Positions 1 to 6,136 of a stretch of 6,770 nt of DNA are shown piece after piece. The stretch lies in assembly GCA_028290125.1 (NCBI GenBank), contig JAQGKM010000169.1, forward strand, positions 1 through 6,770, read 5' to 3'. Each line of letters begins with the position of its first letter. The stretch's first letter is position 1. The notes beneath the pieces were generated by a model that saw only the letters and a program-made list of their open reading frames with translations, did no database searches and had not been told where the DNA came from. Position numbers and translations under genes: made by a program. The stretch comes from Hyphomicrobiales bacterium. GTDB taxonomy: Bacteria; Pseudomonadota; Alphaproteobacteria; Rhizobiales; Beijerinckiaceae.

Positions 1-549
1 CATGTCGGCGAGCGTGCAGGGCGCATAGGAGGCGTGGCCGGGACGTCCGTCGCAGGACGTGTGCAGGAGGCCGATGTTGAACCAACCCGGCCGGGAGTCC
101 GGATAGGTGATGGCTAAATTATCGGCGACTTCGCGCGTCGGAAAGCTGCGCCCGTGGATGGCCACGCGAACGTCTTCGAGCAGCTTCGTCTCAGCCTTCT
201 TCGTGGAAAAGACCGTCACGATGTCCGGCAGGGTGATGGCCGACGTCACGACGCTCTCGGCGTCGTGGTTGCCCTTGATGATGAAGACCGGGATCGACTC
301 GCGGTTCAGGCGCGCCAGTTCGCGCGCGAAGAACAGGCCGATCGACGTGTCGCGCCATTCGCCGTCATAGACATCGCCGGCGATCAGCACGAAGGCCACG
401 CGCTCCTCGATGGCCTGCGTGACAAGGGTCGTGAAGGCGCGCCGGCTCGCCTCGGCGAAGCGGCGCGCGATGCCCTCGTCCTTCAGCGCAAGGCCAAGGA
501 GCGGACTGCCGAGATGCAGATCGGCTGCGTGAAGGAAGGTAAAGCCCAT
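1..549 (-). CDS. Metallophosphoesterase, YhaO/SbcD (Mre11)-like DNA repair exonuclease family, N-terminal part
   Basis: The minus strand is open from an ATG at 549 to the window edge, giving 183 codons of a protein that continues outside. Motifs of the calcineurin-like metal-dependent phosphoesterase fold appear in order: DLHLGS (Asp10, His12), GDVYD (Asp59), GNHD (Asn94, His95) and LLHTS (His163), followed by GHASYAPC near residue 171. In this fold these residues hold a two-metal centre. The GH-x-x-YAPC segment is typical of the YhaO branch of COG0420 exonucleases, relatives of SbcD and Mre11. Such proteins cut DNA ends and usually pair with an SbcC/Rad50-like ATPase, often a YhaN-type protein encoded next door. 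Here that partner would lie left of position 1 and cannot be seen. The start is well fixed: an in-frame TGA lies five codons upstream, and the protein begins directly with the first metal motif. The Shine-Dalgarno is weak (GGAA about 6 bases before ATG). Family assignment is confident; the DNA-repair role is inferred from family. Confidence 0.9.
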   Translation of the reverse strand, partial: MGFTFLHAADLHLGSPLLGLALKDEGIARRFAEASRRAFTTLVTQAIEERVAFVLIAGDVYDGEWRDTSIGLFFARELARLNRESIPVFIIKGNHDAESVVTSAITLPDIVTVFSTKKAETKLLEDVRVAIHGRSFPTREVADNLAITYPDSRPGWFNIGLLHTSCDGRPGHASYAPCTLADM

Positions 550-789
550 GTCGGTTCCGGCTCAGGGGATGAGCACCTTGCCTTCATCATCATCGAAAGC
601 AACGCTCCCCGCCGCTCTGTCCCCAGCTTCCGTCACGAAGAAAGGAACAAGCGTGGCTGTGAAGACGGCTGAACTCCGGCGCCTTCATAGCGATCTGTTG
701 CCGATACATTGGGCAGCGGCCTGCGTTGCCATCGCTTCTTCTGCGCGACAACATGTGTGGGCTATCACTCGGGAGGAACTACAGGCGGC
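550..789. other. Divergent intergenic region between phosphoesterase and transglutaminase genes
   Basis: This stretch separates two divergently transcribed genes and should hold both promoters. I see no convincing -35/-10 pair on either strand. Short open frames cross it on both strands, but none has a good ribosome site or recognisable protein sequence. A small inverted repeat, GCTCA-5-TGAGC (560-574), sits just upstream of the phosphoesterase start. It could form a hairpin in the leader mRNA, but five base pairs is within chance. Confidence 0.5.
771..778 (+). promoter_or_regulatory. Shine-Dalgarno-like GGGAGGAA upstream of the transglutaminase gene
   Basis: GGGAGGAA is the best match to the anti-Shine-Dalgarno in the leader. 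It lies about 12 bases before an ATG at 790 that opens a 15-codon frame, and over 50 bases before the transglutaminase ATG at 834. It therefore fits the small upstream frame better than the main gene, although the spacing to 790 is longer than ideal. Confidence 0.4.
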
Positions 790-837
790 ATGCTCGATTT
801 CAATTTCAACAGTCAAGCCAATGGATCCAGAGCATGA
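790..837 (+). CDS. Possible 15-residue leader peptide translationally coupled to the transglutaminase gene
   Basis: An ATG at 790 opens the short frame MLDFNFNSQANGSRA, which ends at TGA 835-837. That stop overlaps the transglutaminase ATG at 834 in an ATGA arrangement, the classic geometry of translational coupling. A strong GGGAGGAA lies upstream at 771-778, while the transglutaminase start has only a poor ribosome site of its own. The peptide shows no recognisable motif and no run of regulatory codons such as repeated Trp, His or Leu, so an amino-acid attenuator is not indicated. It may simply deliver ribosomes to the downstream start. It could also be chance: a 15-codon open frame is common in any sequence, and the argument rests on the ATGA overlap plus the position of the ribosome site. 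Confidence 0.35.
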   Translation: MLDFNFNSQANGSRA

Positions 838-1646
838 AGATCAGAGCCGGCTTCTCGATAGCGTATGAATGCCCGGCGGCGACGCCCATGCTGCTCACGC
901 TCAATCTGCACCCATCGCGCCGGATCGATCTGATCTCCGAACAGGTGCTGAACTTCGACCGAGAGGTCGAAACGTGGGACTACACCGACGTTTTCGGAAA
1001 TTCCTGCACGCGCCTCGTGGCGCCCGGCGGGTTGACGACGATGTCGACCGATTTCGTCATCTATGATTCCGGCAAGCCCGACACGGTCGCGGCCAGCGCC
1101 GTCCAGCACCCGATCCAGGATCTTCCCAACGAGACGCTCGTCTTTCTGCTGGGCAGCCGCTACTGCGATACGGACCGGCTGGCGGATTTCGCATGGCAGA
1201 CGTTTTCGAACACGCCGCCCGGATGGGCGCGCGTTCAGGCCATCTGCAACTTCGTGAACAGCCACATTTCGTTCGATTACATGAAAGCCGATGTGCAGCG
1301 CACCGCCTTTGGCGGCTACACGGACCGCTTCGGCGTGTGCCGCGACTTCGCGCATCTCGCGATCACGCTCTGCCGCTGCATGAACATTCCGGCGCGCTAT
1401 TGCACGGGATATCTGGGCGACATCGGCGTTCCGGCTTCGCCCGAGCCGATGGATTTCAGCGCCTGGTTCGAGGCCTATCTTGGCGGACAATGGTTCACCT
1501 TCGACGCGCGGCACAACAAGCCGCGGATCGGGCGCATCCTGATGGCGACTGGCCGGGACGCGACCGACGTCGCACTTTCAACAAGCTTCGGAGCGATGCG
1601 TCTCGCCAAGTTCGAAGTCGTCACCGAGGAGGTGAGGGCGACCTGA
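834..1646 (+). CDS. Transglutaminase-like (cysteine-protease fold) family protein
   Basis: The 270-residue product has the layout of bacterial transglutaminase-like proteins of COG1305. An N-terminal beta domain comes first (about residues 1-85, with TPMLLTLNLHPSR and YTDVFGNSCTR), then a transglutaminase core (about 125-230). The core contains GVCRDFAHLAI with the predicted nucleophile Cys169, then MDFSAWFEAYLGG and FTFDARHN with Asp224. At the position where many relatives have the catalytic His (HAW) this protein has Ser209; His227 in DARHN is nearby. From memory, the DFSAW form is shared by a subfamily of this size, so it may not mean loss of activity. Members may act as proteases, amidases or cross-linking enzymes, and the substrate is unknown. 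No signal peptide is visible, so it is probably cytoplasmic. The frame is open back to 726, but the extra 36 residues look non-coding and family members begin near MKIRAGF, so I chose 834. The VOC gene follows after 31 bases, probably in the same transcript. Confidence 0.88.
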   Translation: MKIRAGFSIAYECPAATPMLLTLNLHPSRRIDLISEQVLNFDREVETWDYTDVFGNSCTRLVAPGGLTTMSTDFVIYDSGKPDTVAASAVQHPIQDLPNETLVFLLGSRYCDTDRLADFAWQTFSNTPPGWARVQAICNFVNSHISFDYMKADVQRTAFGGYTDRFGVCRDFAHLAITLCRCMNIPARYCTGYLGDIGVPASPEPMDFSAWFEAYLGGQWFTFDARHNKPRIGRILMATGRDATDVALSTSFGAMRLAKFEVVTEEVRAT

Positions 1647-1665
1647 GCGCTGCAAGAAAAAGTGC

Positions 1666-1673
1666 AGGAGGAG
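1666..1673 (+). promoter_or_regulatory. Strong Shine-Dalgarno for the VOC-family gene
   Basis: AGGAGGAG ends four bases before the ATG at 1678 and matches the anti-Shine-Dalgarno closely. It fixes the start of the VOC gene, and with only 31 bases after the previous stop it supports co-transcription with the transglutaminase gene. Confidence 0.75.
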
Positions 1674-1677
1674 ACGC

Positions 1678-2151
1678 ATGGCCAAGAACACGATCTGCAT
1701 CTGGTTCGACAAGGAAGCCGAGGCTGCCGCCCGCTTCTATGCCGACGTCTTTCCCGATAGCGCCGTGCAAGCGGTTCACCTCGCGCCGAGCGATTATCCC
1801 GCGGGCAAGAAAGGCGACGTTCTGACGGTGGATTTCACCGTGGCGGGCGTTGCGTGCCTCGGCCTGAACGGCGGTCCGCAATTCAAGCACAACGAGGCTT
1901 TCTCGTTCCAGATCTCGACCGAAGACCAGGCCGAGACGGACCGTTACTGGAACGCGATCATCGACAACGGCGGGCAGGCCAGCGCATGCGGCTGGTGCCG
2001 GGACAAGTGGGGCGTCTGCTGGCAGATCACGCCACGCGTGCTGACCGAGGCCATGGCCGCCGGCGGGGCCGAGGCGAAGCGCGCCTTCGAGGCCATGATG
2101 AAAATGACGAAGATCGATGTCGCCGCCATCGAGGCCGCGCGACGCGGCTGA
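1678..2151 (+). CDS. VOC-family protein, PhnB-like (glyoxalase/dioxygenase fold)
   Basis: The 157-residue product matches the PhnB-like branch of the vicinal oxygen chelate superfamily (Pfam 3-dmu-9_3-mt type). Seen in the sequence are an opening strand and helix, CIWFDKEAEAAARFYADVFP, then GVACLGLNGGPQF around residues 57-69, FSFQIST around 75-81, and the diagnostic closing block CGWCRDKWGVCWQITP around 104-119. That closing block, with its GVxWQI strand, is characteristic of this group. The length is normal for the family. Unlike metal-dependent glyoxalases, many PhnB-like proteins lack an established activity, and I cannot name a substrate. Five cysteines (7, 60, 104, 107, 114) are somewhat many for so small a protein. 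No signal peptide is present, so it is cytoplasmic. It lies 31 bases after the transglutaminase gene, and a hairpin follows its stop. Confidence 0.88.
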   Translation: MAKNTICIWFDKEAEAAARFYADVFPDSAVQAVHLAPSDYPAGKKGDVLTVDFTVAGVACLGLNGGPQFKHNEAFSFQISTEDQAETDRYWNAIIDNGGQASACGWCRDKWGVCWQITPRVLTEAMAAGGAEAKRAFEAMMKMTKIDVAAIEAARRG

Positions 2152-2156
2152 GGCGC

Positions 2157-2186
2157 CGACCGCGTGAGCCCGAGCCCACGCGGTCG
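2157..2186. terminator. GC-rich hairpin between convergent genes, likely bidirectional terminator
   Basis: A perfect 10-base-pair inverted repeat, CGACCGCGTG paired with CACGCGGTCG, encloses a 10-base loop. It starts six bases after the VOC stop codon and ends ten bases before the paoC stop codon on the other strand. Neither side has a run of T, so this is not a textbook intrinsic terminator. Position and stability still argue for transcription ending in both directions, a form often seen in GC-rich genomes. Confidence 0.65.
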
Positions 2187-2196
2187 CGCATCGCGT

Positions 2197-4422
2197 TCAC
2201 CCGACTTCGGGCAAACGCTCCAGCAGCTTGTCGAGCGTGACGGGGTACTCGCGAACACGAACGCCCGTCGCATTGTAGACCGCGTTGGCGACCGCGGCGG
2301 CGACGCCGCAGATGCCGAGCTCGGCGACACCCTTAGCCTTCATGGGCGACGACACGGGATCCGTCTCGTCGAGGAAGATCACCTCCTGATGCGGTATGTC
2401 CGCATGCACCGGGACTTCGTAGCCGGCGAGATCGTGGTTGACGAAAAAGCCACGGCGCGTGTCGACCGCGAGTTCTTCCATCAACGCGGCGCCGACACCC
2501 ATCGTCATGGCGCCGATCACCTGGCTGCGTGCGGTCTTCGGGTTGAGAATACGTCCCGAAGCGCAGACGGCGAGCATGCGCCGCACGCGGATCTCGGCCG
2601 TTGCCGAGTCGACCGCGACTTCCACGAAATGTGCGCCGAAGGTCGACTGCTGGTATTTCTGGCTGAGATCGCCGAACTCGATGATGTCCTCGGCGACGAG
2701 CGCGCCGTCACGCGCCGCGTCGACGAGCTGATGGCTGCGGCCGCCAGCCTGCACCTGCCCGTCCGCGAAGACGACCTCGCCGGAATTGATCCCGAGCTTC
2801 TGGGCGGCGGCTTCGCGCAGCTTGACGCAGGCTGCGTAGACGCCCGCAGTCGAGCTGTTGCCGCCCCATTGACCACCGGATCCGGCCGAAACCGGGAAGC
2901 TTGAATCGCCCAGCCGCACAACGACTTTTTGCAAGGGCACGCCCATCATTTCGGCCGCCGTCTGGGCGATGATGGTGTAGGTGCCGGTGCCGATGTCGGT
3001 CATGTCGGTTTCGACAGTTACGCCGCCGGTCTGGTCGAGGGTGACGCGCGCCGCCGACTTCATGACCTGGTTGTTGCGGAACGCGGAGGCCACGCCGTGT
3101 CCGATCAGCCAGTCGCCGTCGCGCAGGCTGGCGGGCCGCGCCTGTCGGTTCGACCAGCCGAAGCGTTCTGCGCCAGTTCGGAAACATTGGACGAGCTGGC
3201 GTTGCGAGAATCGCAACTCGGCGCCGGGCGACTTGCTTTCATGATCGGGCACGACTTGCGTGTCGTTGCGAATGCGGAACTCGATCGGGTCGAGACCGAG
3301 CTTCTCGGCCATTTCGTCCATGGCGATTTCCAGCGCCATCATGCCGGTGGCCTCGCCGGGCGCACGCATGGCGTTCGACTCCGGCAGGTTGAGCGTCGTG
3401 AGACGCGTCGCCGTCATGCGGTGATCCCCGGCGTACAGCAGCCGCGTCTGGCTGACGGCGCCGTCGGGCTTGCCGTCCGGCAGATCGGCGGACCAGCTCT
3501 CATGCCCGATCGCCGTGATCTTGCCGTCCTGCGTCGTGCCGATGCGGATGCGCTGGATGGTCGCCGGGCGATGCGGCGTGTTGTTGAACATCAGCGGCCG
3601 CTGCAGCGCCACTTTCACGGGCCGCCGCGTCAGGCGCGCGCCGATCGAGGCCAGCAATGCGTCCGCCCGCACGAAAAGCTTGCCGCCAAAACCGCCGCCG
3701 ATGAAGGGCGAGATGACCTGCACGTTTTCAGGCTCGATCTGCAGCGTTTCAGCAAGATCCTTCTTCGCCCAGGCGATCATCTGGTTCGACGTCCACAGCG
3801 TGAGCTTGTCGTCGTTCCAAGATGCAATCGACGCATGCGGCTCCATCATCGCATGCGCCTCGTCGGGCGTCGTATAGGTAGCGTCGAGCTTCACGGGGGC
3901 GGCATCGAAGGCCGGCTGGAAGTCGCCAACCGACGAGTCCGGCGCACCGCCCGTCATGCTGTCGGGCTTGACCGCCTTTTCCTTGCCCGCGGCGAGATCG
4001 AACGCCGCGTCAGCCGCCTCGTAATTCACGTGCACGAGTTCGGCGGCCGCGCGCGCCTGCTCGAATGTTTCCGCCACGACGAGCGCGACGGCCTGGTGAT
4101 AATGCGCGATCTCGGGCCCGCCGAGCAGAGGCGCGATGTTGCGGCTGCCCTTGCCGAGCTTTCCCGCATTGTCGGCCGTGACAATGCCGAGAACCCCGGG
4201 CGCGGCCTTGGCGACGGACAGATCCATCGACACGATACGGCCCTTGGGGATCGAAGAGCCGACGACATAGCCATAGGCCTGTCCCGGAGCGACATCGTGC
4301 CGTTCATAGGCATAGGGCGCCGTGCCGGTGGTCTTCAGCCGTCCGTCGATGCGCTCGATCGGCTGACCGACCCACTTGAGCCGGTCGATCGGGTTGGTGG
4401 TTGCGGGCGAGTCGAATTTCAT
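2197..4422 (-). CDS. paoC: Aldehyde oxidoreductase molybdenum-cofactor-binding catalytic subunit (PaoC/YagR-like)
   Basis: The 741-residue product belongs to the xanthine oxidase family of large molybdenum subunits and is close in length to E. coli PaoC (732). The N-terminal domain carries GTAPYAYE (residues 33-40). Cofactor-binding motifs follow: GGGFGGK (242-248), RAPGEATG (353-360) and GSGGQWGGNS (514-523). Near the end, KGVAELGICG contains Glu701, exactly 41 residues from the C-terminus, as is the catalytic Glu692 in E. coli PaoC. That Glu acts as the base in hydroxylation of the aldehyde carbon. The enzyme oxidises aldehydes to carboxylic acids, with electrons passing through PaoA and PaoB; in E. 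coli the cofactor is molybdopterin cytosine dinucleotide. No signal peptide is present, so export would occur as a folded complex using the PaoA Tat signal. The ATG lies five bases after the paoB stop, with AAAGG upstream partly inside paoB. The natural substrate is unknown; a related isoquinoline- or xanthine-type oxidase is less likely given the paoAB partners. Confidence 0.93.
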   Translation of the reverse strand: MKFDSPATTNPIDRLKWVGQPIERIDGRLKTTGTAPYAYERHDVAPGQAYGYVVGSSIPKGRIVSMDLSVAKAAPGVLGIVTADNAGKLGKGSRNIAPLLGGPEIAHYHQAVALVVAETFEQARAAAELVHVNYEAADAAFDLAAGKEKAVKPDSMTGGAPDSSVGDFQPAFDAAPVKLDATYTTPDEAHAMMEPHASIASWNDDKLTLWTSNQMIAWAKKDLAETLQIEPENVQVISPFIGGGFGGKLFVRADALLASIGARLTRRPVKVALQRPLMFNNTPHRPATIQRIRIGTTQDGKITAIGHESWSADLPDGKPDGAVSQTRLLYAGDHRMTATRLTTLNLPESNAMRAPGEATGMMALEIAMDEMAEKLGLDPIEFRIRNDTQVVPDHESKSPGAELRFSQRQLVQCFRTGAERFGWSNRQARPASLRDGDWLIGHGVASAFRNNQVMKSAARVTLDQTGGVTVETDMTDIGTGTYTIIAQTAAEMMGVPLQKVVVRLGDSSFPVSAGSGGQWGGNSSTAGVYAACVKLREAAAQKLGINSGEVVFADGQVQAGGRSHQLVDAARDGALVAEDIIEFGDLSQKYQQSTFGAHFVEVAVDSATAEIRVRRMLAVCASGRILNPKTARSQVIGAMTMGVGAALMEELAVDTRRGFFVNHDLAGYEVPVHADIPHQEVIFLDETDPVSSPMKAKGVAELGICGVAAAVANAVYNATGVRVREYPVTLDKLLERLPEVG

Positions 4423-4427
4423 GGCTG

Positions 4428-5378
4428 TCAGCCTTTCGCTTTGGCGAGCGCAGCGGCGAGCGTGCGCTCAGCCAGCGGCAGCTTGAATGCATTCTGTTGG
4501 GTCGGCTTCGCGTCGGCGAACAATTGCGCCGTGACCGCCTTCGCGCCGCGCGGCAGGGCCGCATCGGCAGCGTCCATGCGCCAGGGCTTGTGCGCCACGC
4601 CGCCGACCGCCACGCGGCCGGATCCGTCGCGCTGAACGATGGCCGCGACGGAGACGAGCGCAAAGGCGTAGGACGCGCGGTCGCGCACCTTTCGGTAGAT
4701 CTGCGTGCCGCCAACCGGCGGCGGCAGCGTCACGCCGGTGATCAGCTCGTTGGGCGCGAGTGCGGTCTCGACATGCGGGGTGTCGCCGGGCAGCTTGTGG
4801 AAATCCGCCATCGGGATCGTCCGCGTCTTGCCGTCGGCGCTCACTGTTTCGACTTCGGCGTCGAGCGCGCGCAGCGCCACCGCCATGTCGCTTGGATGCG
4901 TGGCGATGCAGGCGTCGCTGGAGCCGACAATGGCATGCTGACGATTGATTCCACCAATCGCCGAGCAGCCGCTGCCGGGCTGGCGTTTGTTGCAGGGCTG
5001 GTTGGTGTCGTAGAAATACGGGCACCGCGTGCGCTGAAGAAGATTGCCCGCCGTCGTCGCCTTGTTGCGCAACTGGCCGGAGGCGCCGGCCAGAAGCGCC
5101 CGCGACAGCACGCCGTAATCGCGGCGCACGCGCGCATCCGCCGCCAGATCCGTGTTGCGCACCAGCGCGCCGACGCGCAGACCGCCGTTCGGCAATGGTT
5201 CGATGGTGTCGAGCCCGAGATCGTTGACGTCGATGAGATGCGCCGGCGTTTCGATCTGCAGCTTCATCAGGTCGAGAAGGTTGGTGCCGCCAGCGATGAA
5301 CTTGGCGCCCTGCACGCGCGCGGATGCAGAGGCGGCCTCGCCGGGCGAACGGGCGCGCTCATAGGTGAAGGACTTCAT
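4428..5378 (-). CDS. paoB: Aldehyde oxidoreductase FAD-binding subunit with extra [4Fe-4S] segment (PaoB/YagS-like)
   Basis: The 316-residue product matches the FAD subunit of the xanthine oxidase family and is almost the length of E. coli PaoB (318). The FAD-binding loop AGGTNLLDLMK lies at residues 29-39, and the second flavin motif, TTAGNLLQRTRC, at 108-119. Directly after it comes a cysteine-bearing insertion, RCPYFYDTNQPCNKRQPGSGC, with Cys119, Cys129 and Cys138, and Cys157 further on in DACIATHPSD. PaoB proteins bind an extra [4Fe-4S] cluster in this region, and these four cysteines are the likely ligands. A C-terminal domain follows (about 220-316). The subunit transfers electrons from the iron-sulfur clusters to FAD and on to an external acceptor. 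The frame is open far upstream to 5753, overlapping paoA, but the ATG at 5378 has a strong ribosome site and gives the family N-terminus MKSFTYERA. It overlaps the paoA stop by four bases (ATGA), so the two are translationally coupled. Confidence 0.93.
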   Translation of the reverse strand: MKSFTYERARSPGEAASASARVQGAKFIAGGTNLLDLMKLQIETPAHLIDVNDLGLDTIEPLPNGGLRVGALVRNTDLAADARVRRDYGVLSRALLAGASGQLRNKATTAGNLLQRTRCPYFYDTNQPCNKRQPGSGCSAIGGINRQHAIVGSSDACIATHPSDMAVALRALDAEVETVSADGKTRTIPMADFHKLPGDTPHVETALAPNELITGVTLPPPVGGTQIYRKVRDRASYAFALVSVAAIVQRDGSGRVAVGGVAHKPWRMDAADAALPRGAKAVTAQLFADAKPTQQNAFKLPLAERTLAAALAKAKG

Positions 5379-6007
5379 GCTTTCCTCCCGGCGACTTCGG
5401 TGATGGCCTCGACGATGTTCGAATAGGCCCCGCACCGGCAGATGTTGCCGCTCATGCGCTCGCGCAATTCGTCCGTCGTCAGCTCCATCGTGGCGTTCAG
5501 GTCGGCGCTGACATGGCTCGGGATGCCGGCCTTGATCTCGTCGAGCACCGCCACGGCGGAGCAGATCTGGCCGGGCGTGCAATAGCCGCACTGGAAGCCA
5601 TCGTGCTTGATGAAGGCGGCCTGCATGGGATGCAGATTTTGCGGCGTGCCCAATCCCTCCACGGTGGTGATCTTGTCGCCTTCGTGCATCACCGCGAGCG
5701 TCAGGCAGGAGTTGATCCTGCGGCCCTCGACAATCACCGTGCAGGCGCCGCATTGACCGTGGTCGCAGCCCTTTTTGGTGCCCGTGAGATGAAGGCTCTC
5801 GCGCAAGGCGTCGAGCAGGGTGGTGCGCGTGTCGAGGTCGAGCGCGCGGGTCTCGCCATTGACGTTCAGCGAAACCTTCGTGGTCGTCGCATCCGGACGG
5901 GATTGCTGCGCACCGGCCACCGATGGCGCGGCACAGGCTGCTGCAGACGCCGCGCCGGCGGCCAGCAGGCCTCGTCGCGACATGTTCAACTCGAAATCCT
6001 CGCGCAT
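5375..6007 (-). CDS. paoA: Aldehyde oxidoreductase [2Fe-2S] subunit with Tat signal (PaoA/YagT-like)
   Basis: The 210-residue product is the small iron-sulfur subunit of a xanthine oxidase family enzyme. A twin-arginine signal is visible: SRRGLL at residues 10-15, an Ala-rich hydrophobic stretch, and a likely cleavage site after AGA near residue 33. The plant-type ferredoxin domain holds one [2Fe-2S] cluster at Cys81, Cys86, Cys89 and Cys101 (C-x4-C-x2-C-x11-C). The C-terminal helical domain holds the second at Cys140, Cys143, Cys190 and Cys192 (CGYC and CRC). It passes electrons from the molybdenum site of PaoC to the FAD of PaoB. As the only subunit with a signal, it probably carries the folded trimer to the periplasm. 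The ATG at 6007 has AGGTGA four bases upstream. An alternative ATG at residue 9 would still keep the twin arginines. It is the first gene of the operon and overlaps paoB by four bases. Confidence 0.94.
   Translation of the reverse strand: MREDFELNMSRRGLLAAGAASAAACAAPSVAGAQQSRPDATTTKVSLNVNGETRALDLDTRTTLLDALRESLHLTGTKKGCDHGQCGACTVIVEGRRINSCLTLAVMHEGDKITTVEGLGTPQNLHPMQAAFIKHDGFQCGYCTPGQICSAVAVLDEIKAGIPSHVSADLNATMELTTDELRERMSGNICRCGAYSNIVEAITEVAGRKA
5381..5389 (-). promoter_or_regulatory. Shine-Dalgarno that fixes the paoB start
   Basis: On the minus strand GGGAGGAAA lies two bases before the ATG at 5378, with the GGAGG core at a usable distance. It sits inside the end of paoA. It selects this ATG over the much longer open frame that continues upstream. 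Confidence 0.75.
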
Positions 6008-6131
6008 GAAATCACCTATCTCTCAGTCATGGCCGTTGGGCTGATGACGGAAACTAGGACGGCCGCAGCGCACAATTAGAGGCTGATCGTCGATTGGGCT
6101 TATGCTGGAGATTCATGGAACGATTAGTCGT
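6008..6131 (-). promoter_or_regulatory. Probable pao operon control region, with paoA ribosome site and weak -10 candidate
   Basis: This 124-base gap between the LysR gene and paoA should contain the operon promoter if paoA is not simply read through from the regulator. The minus strand carries TCTAAT (6075-6080), five of six matches to the -10 consensus. No good -35 lies 16-18 bases upstream, as is common for promoters that need an activator. AGGTGA (6012-6017) is the paoA ribosome site. ATCGTCGAT (6086-6094) is a small palindrome just upstream of the -10 candidate. The promoter call is weak; the regulatory role of the gap is inferred from gene order. Confidence 0.35.
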
Positions 6132-6136
6132 TCATG
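6114..6136. repeat. Inverted repeat at the end of the LysR gene
   Basis: GAACGA (6118-6123) and TCGTTC (6128-6133) form a perfect six-base inverted repeat around TTAG. CAT and ATG extend it on the outside if one G (6117) is bulged. It overlaps the LysR stop codon. It could be a hairpin ending the regulator transcript, though no T-run follows in that direction, or an operator for the pao operon. I cannot choose between them. Confidence 0.35.

Noticed and set aside
560..574. Small inverted repeat upstream of the phosphoesterase start as a riboregulator
   Set aside because: Only five base pairs with a five-base loop, expected by chance in GC-rich DNA, with no other supporting structure.
154..672. 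A 172-codon plus-strand open frame opposite the phosphoesterase
   Set aside because: The minus strand carries the ordered metal-binding motifs of a phosphoesterase; the plus frame has no recognisable content.
562..684. Short minus-strand frame ending AFDDDEGKVLIP just before the phosphoesterase start
   Set aside because: The ending looks protein-like, but the frame is only about 40 codons between stops, has no good start or ribosome site, and lacks GC bias at third positions.
813..1514. A 233-codon minus-strand open frame opposite the transglutaminase gene
   Set aside because: An antisense shadow; the plus strand has the complete transglutaminase core motifs.
2929..4635. A 568-codon plus-strand open frame lying opposite paoC
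   Set aside because: Its translation is rich in Arg, Asp and His in the way typical of antisense frames in GC-rich genes, and it matches no family I recognise. paoC on the other strand has clear motifs throughout.
4401..5426. A 341-codon plus-strand open frame opposite paoB
   Set aside because: An antisense shadow produced by third-position GC bias; paoB is unambiguous on the minus strand.
5379..5753. Upstream extension of the paoB frame by 125 codons
   Set aside because: It lies inside paoA in another frame, has low-complexity Arg/His-rich composition, and the ATG at 5378 has a strong ribosome site and the family N-terminus.
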